This document shows positions 42,286-50,150 of a stretch of DNA of 50,150 bases, one piece after another; the first letter of the stretch is position 1, and every line of letters begins with the position of its first letter. The notes under the pieces were generated by a model. The model was not told the DNA's origin. It saw only the letters and a list, made by a program, of their open reading frames with translations, and did no database searches. The DNA is from DATLZC01 sp037444005. GTDB taxonomy: Bacteria; Chloroflexota; Dehalococcoidia; DSTF01; JACRBR01. Location of the stretch: positions 1 to 50,150 of the forward strand of contig JBBING010000010.1 in assembly GCA_037444005.1 (NCBI GenBank), in the 5' to 3' direction. Both the position numbers and the translations under genes were made by a program.

Positions 42286-42639
42286 GTGGACGCCCGGGAC
42301 CTCACCCCGCGCATCAAGCTCTGGATCGAGCGGGAAGGGATGCTCGCCCTCAGTGACTACCGCGTGCAGTTACTGGAACACATCGCTGAAACCGGCTCGC
42401 TCGCGGAGGCCGCCGCCCGGATGAAGCTTTCGTACCGGCGCGCGTGGGGGAAGATCAAAGAGATCGAGCGGAATCTCGGTCTGCCGCTCGTCGAGAGCGA
42501 AGTGGGCGGCGCGCGCGGGGGACGAAGCCGCCTGACGCCCGAGGGGGTGCGCCTGGTGGCGCTGTACCGGCGGTTCCAGGAGGCGATGCAGCGCGACCTG
42601 CTCCGGGAGTTCGACGCCACCTTCGGGGGCGCGGAGTAG
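42286..42639 (+). CDS. ModE-like winged-helix regulator
   Basis: A 117-residue HTH protein matching the DNA-binding part of ModE: ALSDYRVQLLEHIAETGSLAEAAARMKLSYRRAWGKIKEIERNLG split over residues 21-65, and the wing GGARGGRSRLTPEGVRL. The C-terminal molybdate-binding (MOP) domains of full ModE are missing, as in the short regulators called TunR or LysR-like ModE-N. It precedes the tup operon and the palindrome at 42658, which it probably binds. GTG start. Confidence 0.85.
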   Translation: MDARDLTPRIKLWIEREGMLALSDYRVQLLEHIAETGSLAEAAARMKLSYRRAWGKIKEIERNLGLPLVESEVGGARGGRSRLTPEGVRLVALYRRFQEAMQRDLLREFDATFGGAE

Positions 42640-42657
42640 ACGCACGCGCACGCCGTC

Positions 42658-42679
42658 GTTATGCTGGCGCAAGCATAAC
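42658..42679. promoter_or_regulatory. Palindromic operator before tupA
   Basis: GTTATGCT-GGCGCA-AGCATAAC, a perfect 8-bp inverted repeat with a six-base spacer, 24 bases before the tupA start. It resembles the Mo/W-responsive sites (AT-rich dyads starting GTTAT) bound by ModE-type regulators, and the next gene upstream encodes such a regulator. Confidence 0.72.
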
Positions 42680-42703
42680 GGAGGCAGGCCCGAGGAGGGA
42701 TTC

Positions 42704-43558
42704 GTGCGACCCCGCGCGCTTCTCCTGCGTTCAGCGGCGCTCCTCGTCGCGGCGGCCCTGGCCGCAGCTTGTCGGGGAAGCGGCGGGCGCGACGTCATCC
42801 TCGCGACCACCACCAGCACCGTCGACTCCGGACTGCTCGATGCGCTGGTTCCCGTGTTCGAGCGCCAGACGGGGTACCACCTCAAGTACGTCGGCGTGGG
42901 CTCCGGCGCCGCGCTCGCGATGGCCGAGCGGGGAGACGTCGATGCCGTGCTGTCCCACGCGCCCGACGCGGAGCGCGATCTCGTCGATAAGGGCGTCGTC
43001 GTCAACCGCCGGCTCGTGATGCACAACGACTTCGTGCTCGTCGGGCCCCCGGACGACCCCGCAGGCGTCCGCAACGCCGGCAGTGCGACCGCCGCGCTGC
43101 TCGCCATCGCCCGCTCGGGGGCGACGTTCATCAGTCGGGGCGACAACTCGGGGACGCATCAGCTCGAACTGCGGCTGTGGGAGCGGGCCGGCGTAGACCC
43201 GACGTCGGACGCCACGTACGTCGAGAGCGGGCAGGGGATGGGGCAGACCCTGCAGCTCGCGAGCGCGCGGCGCGCGTACACGCTCACCGACCGGGGGACG
43301 TTCCTGGCGCTGCGGGACACCCTCGACCTGCAGCCGCTGCTCGAGGACGACCCTGCGCTTCTGAACGTGTATCACGTCATGCAGGTGAATCCGGACCGCT
43401 TCCCCGGGGTGAACGCCGAAGGCGCGCGCGCATGGGTGGAGTTTCTGGTCTCGGACGAGGCGCAGCGCATCATCGGATCCTTCGGCGTCGATCGATACGG
43501 TCGGGCGCTGTTCACCCCGGACGCCGGGAAATCGGAGGCTGCCCTGGGCCTGGAGTGA
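42704..43558 (+). CDS. tupA: Tungstate-type ABC substrate-binding lipoprotein
   Basis: A 284-residue TupA-like binding protein. Signal peptide with lipobox AAAC (Cys23), then the oxyanion-binding signature TTTSTVDSGLLDAL (about residue 35), VGSGAALAMAERGDVDAVLSHAP, and SRGDNSGTHQLE. The TTTS motif separates tungstate-selective TupA from molybdate ModA. GTG start at 42704 after GGAGGGATTC. First gene of tupABC. Confidence 0.93.
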   Translation: MRPRALLLRSAALLVAAALAAACRGSGGRDVILATTTSTVDSGLLDALVPVFERQTGYHLKYVGVGSGAALAMAERGDVDAVLSHAPDAERDLVDKGVVVNRRLVMHNDFVLVGPPDDPAGVRNAGSATAALLAIARSGATFISRGDNSGTHQLELRLWERAGVDPTSDATYVESGQGMGQTLQLASARRAYTLTDRGTFLALRDTLDLQPLLEDDPALLNVYHVMQVNPDRFPGVNAEGARAWVEFLVSDEAQRIIGSFGVDRYGRALFTPDAGKSEAALGLE

Positions 43559-43561
43559 GCG

Positions 43562-44260
43562 ATGGACCTGATCTGGGACGGCATCCGGGAGGCTGTGCGA
43601 CTCATCGCCCGAGGAGACCGCGAGCTTCTCGAGGTGGTCGCACGGTCGCTGCTCATCTCGGGGAGCGCCACGACCGTCAGCCTCGTGCTCGGGGTGGCCG
43701 TCGGCTCCACTTTGGCGCTGACGCGCTTTCCGGGACGGCGGCTCCTGATCACGTTGGTGAACACGGGGATGGGGCTCCCGCCGGTGGTGGCGGGTCTCCT
43801 GGTGGCGGCGCTTCTGTGGCGCAGCGGTCCGCTCGGCGCGCTCGGGCTCATGTACACGCCGGCGGCGATGGTGATCGCCCAGGTCGTCATCGCGTTCCCC
43901 ATTGTGACGGGATTCACCGTCGCCGCGCTGGGATCGCTGCCGCCGCGGCTGAGGCTGCAGCTCTACGGCCTGGGCGCGTCGCGGTTCCAGATGCTCTGGG
44001 CGCTTCTCCGCGAGGCGCGGTTGCCACTGCTCGCCGCCGTCATGGCGGGGTTCGGCGCCGTCATCTCCGAGATCGGCGCCTCGCAGATGGTGGGCGCGAA
44101 CATTCCCGGCGAGACGCGGGTGATGACGACCTGGATCGTGTTCCTCGTCGGCCGGGGCGAGTTCGGTCCAGCGTTCGCCGTGGGGTTCATTCTCCTCCTC
44201 CTCGTGTTCGCCGTGAACTTGGTCCTCACTGGTATCCAGCAGCGCGAGCGCATGCGGTGA
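43562..44260 (+). CDS. tupB: Tungstate ABC transporter permease
   Basis: A 232-residue permease of the binding-protein-dependent transport family with about five membrane helices. The loop contacting the ATPase is ARSLL...LPPRLRLQLYGLGASRFQML, followed by AVMAGFGAVISEIGASQMVG. Four bases after tupA; its stop overlaps tupC (GTGA). Confidence 0.93.
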   Translation: MDLIWDGIREAVRLIARGDRELLEVVARSLLISGSATTVSLVLGVAVGSTLALTRFPGRRLLITLVNTGMGLPPVVAGLLVAALLWRSGPLGALGLMYTPAAMVIAQVVIAFPIVTGFTVAALGSLPPRLRLQLYGLGASRFQMLWALLREARLPLLAAVMAGFGAVISEIGASQMVGANIPGETRVMTTWIVFLVGRGEFGPAFAVGFILLLLVFAVNLVLTGIQQRERMR

Positions 44261-45348
44261 CAGTGCGTCTGGCGGTGCGTGACCTGGTGGTACGCAGGGG
44301 CGGCGTCGTGACCCTCGAAGTCCCCGCGTTCGAGGTCGCCGCAGGGGAGACGGTGGCCGTCCTCGGCCCTAACGGCGCCGGCAAGACCACGCTGCTTCAT
44401 GTTCTGGCGCTCCTCGAGCGGCCGTCGAGGGGCGTCGTGCTCATCGACGGGCAGCCGGCGTCGGCGGGCTCGCTCGCGCTGCGACGGCGCATGGCGGTGG
44501 TCTTTCAGGAGCCGCTCCTGCTCGATACAACCGTCCGAGAGAACGTCGAGACAGGGCTGCGGTTCCGTGGCGTGCCGGCCGCCGAGCGGCGCCGGCGAGC
44601 GCAGACGTGGCTCGAGCGCTTCGGCGTGGCCCATCTCGCTTCGCGGTCGGCGCGGCGCCTCTCGGGGGGCGAAGCCCAGCGCGTCAATCTGGCGCGCGCG
44701 TTCGCTGTGGAGCCGGACGTCCTGTTACTCGACGAGCCGTTCAGCGCGCTCGACCAGCCCACGAGGGACAACCTCATCGATGAACTGCGGAGCGCCCTCG
44801 ATGCGACGGGCACGACGGCCGTCCTCGTCACCCACGACCGCTCGGAGGCCGCGCGGCTCGCCACGCGGGTCGCCGTGCTGCTGGGGGGCCGCATCCGGCA
44901 GGCCGGTCCAGTGAGCGACGTCTTCGCCGCACCGGCGGACGAGGAGGTCGCGGCGTTCGTCGGCGTCGAGACCATCGTCGAGGGGCGGGTCGTGGATGCG
45001 GCCGACGGCGTCATTGGCCTCGATGTGAACGGCCGGCGCGTCGAAGCGGCGGGCGAGCGGCCCGCGTTCGCGTCAGCGCTCGTCTGCATCCGCGCGGAGG
45101 ACGTCGCGCTCTCGCCCGCAGGCGAAGCGGTCGCGGCGGGAAGCGCGCGCAACCGGCTACCGGGTGTCGTACGTCAGGTTACGTGGGCGGGGCCGGAGGC
45201 GCGGGTGCTCGTGGATTGCGGCTTTCGGCTGGTCGCGCGGGTGACTCAGCGCTCGCTCACCGAGCTGGGAATCGACGTTGGCTCGCCGGTGGTGGCGTCG
45301 TTCAAGGCCACGTCGGTGCATCTCATCCCCGCGCACGGCGGTCACTGA
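44257..45348 (+). CDS. tupC: Tungstate ABC transporter ATP-binding protein
   Basis: A 363-residue ATPase. Walker A GPNGAGKT (about 35-42), Q-loop FQEP, signature LSGGEAQRVNLARA, Walker B LLLDEPFSALD and the switch His in VTHDRSEA. The C-terminal third is a TOBE/MOP-like domain (LPGVVRQVTWAGPEARVLV), which in molybdate and tungstate importers can bind the oxyanion and slow transport. GTG start overlaps tupB. Convergent with the next gene, overlapping by seven bases. Confidence 0.93.
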   Translation: MTVRLAVRDLVVRRGGVVTLEVPAFEVAAGETVAVLGPNGAGKTTLLHVLALLERPSRGVVLIDGQPASAGSLALRRRMAVVFQEPLLLDTTVRENVETGLRFRGVPAAERRRRAQTWLERFGVAHLASRSARRLSGGEAQRVNLARAFAVEPDVLLLDEPFSALDQPTRDNLIDELRSALDATGTTAVLVTHDRSEAARLATRVAVLLGGRIRQAGPVSDVFAAPADEEVAAFVGVETIVEGRVVDAADGVIGLDVNGRRVEAAGERPAFASALVCIRAEDVALSPAGEAVAAGSARNRLPGVVRQVTWAGPEARVLVDCGFRLVARVTQRSLTELGIDVGSPVVASFKATSVHLIPAHGGH

Positions 45349-46115
45349 CCGTCGACCGGCGAGTGCGTCGCGAGGAAGGCCAGCGCCGCTTCTTTGAATT
45401 CGGGAGAGGCCACGGCGGTGATGTGGTCGCCGGGTACCTTGACGAGCTTCGCGCCGGGGATGGCAGCCGCGAGCCCTTCGGCGGGCCCGACCAGCGTGTC
45501 GCCCTCGCCGATGAGGACGAGCACGGGCCGGTCGGTCTCACGGAGCTTCGCGGGGTCGAAGCCTCCGCGAGACGACCGCTGGATCGCAGCCAGCGCCTTG
45601 AGGTCGTTGCCGCTCTGTTCCGCGAAGATGCGGAACGCCCTCGCGGTAGCGTTCTCCGCGTCGCTGGCGCTCTCCGCCTCCAACGCACGGGCGATGGCCT
45701 CGGCGTTCCGGCGGCTCCGCCCACCCGTGAGAAGCCCGTCACCCACGCCGGAAAGGATGACGCAGCGAAACCGGTGCGGGTGCCGCACGAGCAGCGATGC
45801 GGCGATGAACCCGCCCATCGAATAGCCCCAGAGGTCGGCGCGCCCGATCCCCAGGTGGTCCATAAGGGCGATGACGTCGTCGGCCATCTTCGTGCCGCCG
45901 TAGGCTTCCGGGTCGTGGGGCTTGCCGCTACGGCCATGACCGCGGCAGTCGAGGGCGATGACCCGGCGGCCGGCGCGCGTCAGCGCGTCGACGACGCCGG
46001 GGCCGCGCCAGTTCCCCTGCAGGCTGCTCGCGAAGCCGTGGACGAGCACGATGGCGGGCCCGCTGCCCTCGTCGATGTAGTTGATGGGGACGCCGTCGAC
46101 GTCGATGTGAGGCAT
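45342..46115 (-). CDS. Alpha/beta-hydrolase
   Basis: A 257-residue alpha/beta-hydrolase. Oxyanion motif VLVHGFASSLQ, nucleophile elbow GYSMGG (Ser near residue 100), Asp in LIGEGDTLV and His in VPGDHITAVA form the triad. Close to 3-oxoadipate enol-lactonase and general esterases; substrate unknown. The ATG at 46115 fits AGGAGG better than the GTG one codon upstream. A TAGAAT box lies about 40 bases before it. Confidence 0.9.
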   Translation of the reverse strand: MPHIDVDGVPINYIDEGSGPAIVLVHGFASSLQGNWRGPGVVDALTRAGRRVIALDCRGHGRSGKPHDPEAYGGTKMADDVIALMDHLGIGRADLWGYSMGGFIAASLLVRHPHRFRCVILSGVGDGLLTGGRSRRNAEAIARALEAESASDAENATARAFRIFAEQSGNDLKALAAIQRSSRGGFDPAKLRETDRPVLVLIGEGDTLVGPAEGLAAAIPGAKLVKVPGDHITAVASPEFKEAALAFLATHSPVDGQ

Positions 46116-46188
46116 CACGACCTCCTCCGCGAGCGCGTTCCTCAGACGCCGCCCATTCTACACAGACGCCGTCGTTGGGTCGTGTCGA

Positions 46189-46917
46189 CTACGGGAAGTC
46201 GCGGACGGGGACGGGCGCGAGGGCGAGCGCGTCTGCCGCGGGCGCGCCCCACAGGCGCACGTCGTCTGCGATGAGCCCGTGAGCGCCCAGCGCCGCGAGG
46301 CGTTCGCCTCGGGCGGGGTCGGGCACGATCCAGGCGTAGATCCGGAGTCCCATCTCGCGCAACCGGCGCGCGACGTCCGCCTCTAGCAGGCGGTGGCGGA
46401 GCGACACGCCGTCAGCGGTCGCGCGACCCCGGCGCGCCCGGTCGAACAGCGCCTCGAGCTCTGGGCGGCTGCCGACCGAATACCAGATCGACAGGCCCAG
46501 AAGCGCCTCTCCAAGCGTGTCGAGCAGGTCCCAGTGACGCGACGACACTTGCACGAGGGGCCGGCTGAGACGCTCGATGGCGGCGGCCACAGCGCGCGCC
46601 ATGCGCTCGCCACGGCTCTTGAGGTCCAGAAAGAGCCCGGCGCGGCCGTCGACCTCTCGGACGAGGTCGGGCAGCTCGATGAGCCCTCGCGCCCGGCGGA
46701 CATACCATTTGTCGACGAGGAGCGGCACGTGCGGCAGCCGCAGCTCGTGCCGCAGGGTCAGACGGTCCCCCTCGAGCCACACGTCCGCCTCGACGGCGTC
46801 GGCGCCGGCGTCGAACGCTCGCACGAGGGCGCGCTCGCTGTTGCACGCGTGCGCGATGAGCAGGGGGCGCGACCCTTCACAAGTGGGTCGGGCGTTCGGG
46901 CGGGAACCGTCGGTCAC
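46189..46917 (-). CDS. Glycerophosphodiester phosphodiesterase-like protein
   Basis: A 242-residue GDPD-family TIM barrel. The first His with AFDAGADAVEADVWLEGDRLTLRHE gives the Glu-x-Asp metal pair and the second His; later FLDLKSRG and LRIYAWIVPDPARGERLAALGAHGLIADD complete the barrel. The usual HRG motif reads HAC, so the conserved Arg is absent, which may reduce or change activity. GTG start; thirteen bases after yjbQ, so the two are probably co-transcribed. Confidence 0.85.
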   Translation of the reverse strand: MTDGSRPNARPTCEGSRPLLIAHACNSERALVRAFDAGADAVEADVWLEGDRLTLRHELRLPHVPLLVDKWYVRRARGLIELPDLVREVDGRAGLFLDLKSRGERMARAVAAAIERLSRPLVQVSSRHWDLLDTLGEALLGLSIWYSVGSRPELEALFDRARRGRATADGVSLRHRLLEADVARRLREMGLRIYAWIVPDPARGERLAALGAHGLIADDVRLWGAPAADALALAPVPVRDFP

Positions 46918-46930
46918 AGGGAAGCGCCGT

Positions 46931-47452
46931 TCACTCCTGGCTGGCCGCGGCGCCGACCACGTTCACGAGCACCCGGCGCTGCCGGGGGTGATCCAGCTCG
47001 ATGAGGAAAATGCGCTGCCACTGGCCCAGCGTCATCCGGCCGTTGATGACGGGCACGCACTCGCTCGCGCCGAGAAACAGGTGTTGGCAGTGCGAGTGCC
47101 CGTTGGCGCATTCGTCCTCGTTCATGTTGACCGTGCGCCTCGAAAAATCGTTGTGCTCGTAATAGGCGTTGACGGGCGCGATTTGCCGCAGGGTTCGGGC
47201 CATGTCCCGCAGAAGCAGCGGCTCGTTCTCGTTGATTTTGATGGCGGCCGTGGTGTGCGTCGAAAAGATAGCGACCTGCCCGAAGGCGATGCCGGAATCG
47301 GCCACGACTGCGGCGACGTCGTCGGTGATGTCGATGAACTGAGGCGCGTCGCTGGTCTCGAATTCCAAGGCCTCGCAAACCACGATCGAACGGGACGCTT
47401 CGTGGGTGGCAATCCGTTGCCTGCGGCCCGTTTCCAGAGCGACCTGCTGCAT
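46931..47452 (-). CDS. YjbQ / UPF0047 family protein
   Basis: A 173-residue member of the YjbQ family (secondary thiamine-phosphate synthase enzyme, TIGR00149). Family motifs are IFSTHTTAAIKINENEP, ANGHSHCQHLFLGASECVPVINGRM and the final FLIELDHPRQRRVLVNVVG. The N-terminal 20 residues are family-like from MQQVALETG. ATG at 47452 with GGGAAGG upstream. In vivo role is not settled. Confidence 0.92.
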   Translation of the reverse strand: MQQVALETGRRQRIATHEASRSIVVCEALEFETSDAPQFIDITDDVAAVVADSGIAFGQVAIFSTHTTAAIKINENEPLLLRDMARTLRQIAPVNAYYEHNDFSRRTVNMNEDECANGHSHCQHLFLGASECVPVINGRMTLGQWQRIFLIELDHPRQRRVLVNVVGAAASQE

Positions 47453-47559
47453 CACACCACCTTCCCGGAGCTGCGACGATGACGCGGGTTGATCGACGCC
47501 ACATTCTCTCGTAGCGCCCCGCGAGGCGCAAGATTCGCCATGCATAACACGCCGCGCCT

Positions 47560-48378
47560 TCACTCGCGGCGAGAACGGATGGCGTCCAAGGTTCGGCGCA
47601 CCGCGTCCGCGTCCCGCGCGTCGCCGCGATACCGGAGGTAGAGGTCGAGGTCCCGGCGGGCGGCCGCGTTCTCCCCGAGCCGATGATGCAGCATGCCCCG
47701 GTCCCGGAGTTCGTCGAGGTCCCAGGGAAAGATCGCAAGAATGAGCTCCGACACGCCCAGAGCTCTCCGCAGGTCGCCCCGCTTCAGGTAGACGGCCTTG
47801 AGGTTGTACAGCATGCGGGTGAGAATCTGGCGGTTCGTCGCGGCCGCGAGGAGGGCGTCGTTGCGAGCCACCCGGCGTCCCAGCGCGCGCTCAGCGAGCT
47901 GGAAGCACTCCTCACGCGAGATGAACCGGCCTCCGTGGAACGGGTCCACGAACAGCGTCTCGTCCGGGGTGTCGAACTTCACGATGAAGTGACCCGGCAG
48001 CCCGACGCCTTTCACATCGAGGCCGAGCCGCCGGGCGACGGCGATATAGACGACGCTCAGCGAAATGGGAATCCCCAGCCGCCGGTCGAGCACGTCGTTG
48101 AGGTAGCTGTTCCGCGGGTCCTCGTAATCCTCGGTGTTGCCGCGAAACCCCTGACGCTCGAACAAGAAGGCGCTCAGGTCGCGCAGCGCCGCGCGCGGTC
48201 CCGTCTCGAGGTCGATCTCCGCCGCCAGCTCGGTGGCCATCGCGTCGAGCCGGTCGAGGTACGCCTGGACGTCGAGCTGGGGGTATTCCTCCTGCGCGAT
48301 GACCAGCGCGGCCCGGTCGAGAGGCACTTCGTGATCCGGGGCCGACGTGAGGACGCTCAGCTCTTCGCGATGTCTCAT
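47560..48378 (-). CDS. SirB1-family transglutaminase-like protein
   Basis: A 272-residue protein with a degenerate transglutaminase core (NSYLNDVLDRRLGIPISLSVVYIAVARRLGLDVKGVGLPGHFIVKF) spread over about residues 90-135, and TPR-like helices at the C-terminus (MLYNLKAVYLKRGDLRRALGV, then RLGENAAARRDLDLYL). The active-site Cys is not evident; family function is unknown. No ribosome binding site; TAGGAT lies six bases before the ATG. Confidence 0.88.
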   Translation of the reverse strand: MRHREELSVLTSAPDHEVPLDRAALVIAQEEYPQLDVQAYLDRLDAMATELAAEIDLETGPRAALRDLSAFLFERQGFRGNTEDYEDPRNSYLNDVLDRRLGIPISLSVVYIAVARRLGLDVKGVGLPGHFIVKFDTPDETLFVDPFHGGRFISREECFQLAERALGRRVARNDALLAAATNRQILTRMLYNLKAVYLKRGDLRRALGVSELILAIFPWDLDELRDRGMLHHRLGENAAARRDLDLYLRYRGDARDADAVRRTLDAIRSRRE

Positions 48379-48384
48379 GTCCGC

Positions 48385-48390
48385 ATCCTA
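48385..48390 (-). promoter_or_regulatory. Leaderless extended -10 promoter of the SirB1 gene
   Basis: TGC-TAGGAT on the minus strand, six bases before the ATG. No Shine-Dalgarno sequence. Confidence 0.52.
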
Positions 48391-48420
48391 GCACGACCGC
48401 TTTCGCGCGGTGAAGAAGCG

Positions 48421-48445
48421 GAAGGCCCGCGCGGAGCGGGCCTTC
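48421..48445 (-). terminator. Hairpin terminator after the cupredoxin genes
   Basis: Perfect 10-bp stem GAAGGCCCGC / GCGGGCCTTC with a five-base loop; on the minus strand it is followed by CGCTTCTTC. It sits 26 bases after the stop of the downstream cupredoxin gene. Confidence 0.75.
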
Positions 48446-48471
48446 GGGACGGTCGATGCGGGGGAATTGCG

Positions 48472-48993
48472 CTACTCGACGACGAGCGTACCCGTCATCG
48501 TGGTTGGGTGCACGTCACAGCGGAAAAAGTACTCGCCCGGCTCGAGCGTCACCTTGAGTGTCTGGACGACCGGGCCGTTTTCGATGGGCGTCGCGGCGAT
48601 GGGCGGCTGGGCTGCGTTGGCGGCATCCTCGCTCTCGTAGATCGCGAGGTTGTGCGGCACGCCGCCGTCCTGGTTGTCCACTTCGAACGTGATCTCGCCC
48701 GCCTTGGCGGTGATCTCGGTCTTGTCGAAGAGGATGTTCTTGGCGACCAGCGTGATCACGCCCTCGGCCGGCGGGCTTTCCGACGGCGCCTCCGTGGGTT
48801 TCGGCGTCTCGCCCGGCGCCGGCGTGGGCGACGCCGGGGCCTTCGTCGGCGTCGGAACGGGCGTCTCCCCCAGGATGATGGCGGCGGTGGCCGTCTTATC
48901 GGCGGACGACAGGCCTTCGCCGCACGCCGCCGCAATCCAGCCGACGGCCGCGAGGCTCAGCAGGCCGGCGGCCAGCGCGAGCTTCTTCCGCAT
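48472..48993 (-). CDS. Cupredoxin-domain lipoprotein (downstream copy)
   Basis: A 173-residue exported lipoprotein (lipobox AAAC at about residue 24), Pro/Thr-rich linker, and a C-terminal cupredoxin domain. The type-1 copper ligands are His in GVPHNLAIY, Cys and His in FFRCDVHP, and Met in TTMTGTL. Likely an electron carrier at the cell surface or a copper-binding protein. The start MRKKLAL at 48993 follows GGAGGGAG. Nearly identical in its domain to the gene upstream, 52 bases away. Confidence 0.88.
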   Translation of the reverse strand: MRKKLALAAGLLSLAAVGWIAAACGEGLSSADKTATAAIILGETPVPTPTKAPASPTPAPGETPKPTEAPSESPPAEGVITLVAKNILFDKTEITAKAGEITFEVDNQDGGVPHNLAIYESEDAANAAQPPIAATPIENGPVVQTLKVTLEPGEYFFRCDVHPTTMTGTLVVE

Positions 48994-49045
48994 CGCTTCT
49001 CCCTCCATGCTGCCACAGGCGCGGACGTTCCGGCCCGCGTCTCGA

Positions 49046-49501
49046 CTACGACACGACCTTCAGCGTTCCCGTCATCGTGGTCGGATGGACATTGCACCGG
49101 TAGAAGTACTCGCCTGGTTCGAGCGTCACCTTCAGCGTCTGGGTGACGGGGCCGTTTTCGATCTCGGTCGCGGCGATGGGCTCCTCACCCGCGTTGGCGG
49201 CGTCCTCGCTCTCGAAGATCGCGAAATCATGGGGCACGCCGCCGTCCTGGTTGTCGAACGTGATGGTGATCTCGCCCGCCTTCCCGACGAGCTCGTTCTT
49301 GTCGAAGAGCGTGTTCTTTCCGACGATGGTCAGCTCGCTCGACGGGGTTGCGCCGCCGCCCGAAGGCTGCGTCGGCGACCCGGTGGACCCTCCGCCCGAG
49401 CTTCCGCCCTCGTCGCCGCCTCCGCCGCCACACGCCGCTGCGGCGATGGCAACGACCGTGAACGCGGCTGCGAGAGCCGCTACGAACCCGATGCGCTTCA
49501 T
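49046..49501 (-). CDS. Cupredoxin-domain lipoprotein (upstream copy)
   Basis: A 151-residue lipoprotein with signal peptide and AAAC lipobox at about residue 24, a short Gly/Ser linker instead of the Pro/Thr one, and a cupredoxin domain with the same ligands (GVPHDFAIF, YRCNVHP, TTMTGTL). The tandem pair arose by recent duplication, with the linkers diverging most. GAGGAGG ribosome binding site. Probably forms one transcript with the copy downstream. Confidence 0.88.
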   Translation of the reverse strand: MKRIGFVAALAAAFTVVAIAAAACGGGGGDEGGSSGGGSTGSPTQPSGGGATPSSELTIVGKNTLFDKNELVGKAGEITITFDNQDGGVPHDFAIFESEDAANAGEEPIAATEIENGPVTQTLKVTLEPGEYFYRCNVHPTTMTGTLKVVS

Positions 49502-49688
49502 CGTTCCTCCTCTCCGGGCCCGGCTTGCCCGGTGTGATCTGGCGTTCGGAGCGCCTGTTCCGGCGGCGCCGGTTGTGCGCACCGTCACAAGCTTAGCGCA
49601 TGATGCGTTTGAGGAACAGCGGGACGCGGTGATGTCGTCGCAGCCGACGGCGCGGGGCGTCCGCCGGGTCCGTGACGCTTCACCTGCA
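49502..49688. other. Intergenic region upstream of the cupredoxin genes
   Basis: About 190 bases between the DUF2203 stop and the cupredoxin start. It should contain the cupredoxin promoter, but no convincing hexamer pair can be fixed. No gene is seen. Confidence 0.4.
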
Positions 49689-50081
49689 TCACAGTGGCTG
49701 GCGGCCCGCGAACCCGGCGTCGAGCTCGTGCCACCAGGCGATGCCCGGCTCTCCGAGCCGCCAGCAGAGGTACACGGTCCGGCCGTCGCGTTCGGCCGGA
49801 AAGTCGATGAGCCCTTCTTCGATGCCCTTGAGTTCGCATCCCAGCGCCAGGATGCGGGCATGCAGGCGGTTGATCTCGGCGACGAGCTCCTCGGCGCGAC
49901 GCCGGGACCCTTCAGAGGCGCCCTTCTCGAGGTGTCCGTTCCCGCTCGCTCGCCGCGCGGCGGCCGCAAGCTCGCGCCGGATGGCCTGGAGCTCGCGGCT
50001 CCGCTCCTGCAACCCCTGCACGATCTCGGTGAGCTCGGGTAGCAGGGCTTCGGCTTCCTGCACCGTGAACAGCCGCGGCAA
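49689..50081 (-). CDS. DUF2203 family protein
   Basis: A 130-residue DUF2203 protein: PRLFTVQEAEALLPELTEIV, a long helix, LGCELKGIEEGLIDFPAERDGR and LCWRLGEPGIAWWHELDAGFAGRQPL. Function unknown. The start is TTG at 50081, nine bases after GGGGAGG. A TACACT box lies on the minus strand at 50120 to 50115, about 33 bases upstream of the start. Confidence 0.88.
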   Translation of the reverse strand: MPRLFTVQEAEALLPELTEIVQGLQERSRELQAIRRELAAAARRASGNGHLEKGASEGSRRRAEELVAEINRLHARILALGCELKGIEEGLIDFPAERDGRTVYLCWRLGEPGIAWWHELDAGFAGRQPL

Positions 50082-50150
50082 CGTCAGATCCTCCCCGTGC
50101 TCAGTGGTGGGTCCAGTGTAGGACGCGCGTTCGCGGCCGTCGACGCCCCG

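Overview
The window is a high-GC bacterial chromosome segment, almost fully packed with genes and without rRNA, phage, insertion sequence or CRISPR. The mix is core genes (enolase, bL25, RlmN, Fmt, SecG, YvcK with a membrane N-terminus, GatB, tRNA-Leu(UAA), GlmS, ClpC, S1) plus small families common in Chloroflexota and Actinobacteria (DUF2203, DUF2905, DUF192, LOG). Together with the codon bias, GTG/TTG starts and many leaderless-looking promoters, this suggests a Chloroflexota bacterium, perhaps Dehalococcoidia-like. That assignment is inference, not proven by a marker.

Layout. 0-5 kb: a degenerate HD-GYP protein; a LOG / PaaI-thioesterase / enolase / unknown operon on the minus strand; a hicBA toxin-antitoxin pair. 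5-11 kb: a five-gene minus-strand surface-glycan operon made of three paralogous GT4 glycosyltransferases and two paralogous methyltransferases, one fused to a DinB-like domain. 11-24 kb: housekeeping genes, with a divergent fmt/lipoprotein promoter pair, an orphan peptide-binding protein and a PIN toxin whose catalytic N-terminus lies upstream of any normal start codon. 24-26.5 kb: an M28 peptidase and a short alkyl-sulfatase-like enzyme. 26.5-30.2 kb: a nitric-oxide / Fe-S-repair-type cluster: a fusion of ScdA_N-like, NnrS, DUF1858 and MIP18 domains, a divergent Crp-family regulator, and a small operon of DUF542 and two DUF2249 proteins. A GTGA-N6-TCAC site precedes that operon and fits the regulator's recognition helix.

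30.5-36 kb: tRNA-Leu, an O-methyltransferase, and glmS preceded by a well-conserved glmS self-cleaving ribozyme; then an SDR enzyme and an unknown membrane protein with a strong promoter that carries a palindrome. 36-40 kb: clpC and rpsA (S1), the latter with a 14-bp hairpin at the start of its mRNA. 40-45.3 kb: MarR with a DHA2 exporter, then a ModE-like regulator and a tungstate-type tupABC transporter with a perfect palindrome (GTTATGCT-N6-AGCATAAC) as likely operator. 45.3-50 kb: hydrolase, GDPD, YjbQ, SirB1-like protein, two tandem cupredoxin lipoproteins and DUF2203.

Two genome-wide habits show up. Many transcription units have a TAnnnT hexamer 6-9 bases before the start codon and no Shine-Dalgarno sequence (leaderless mRNAs). 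Most convergent gene pairs touch or overlap without room for a terminator.
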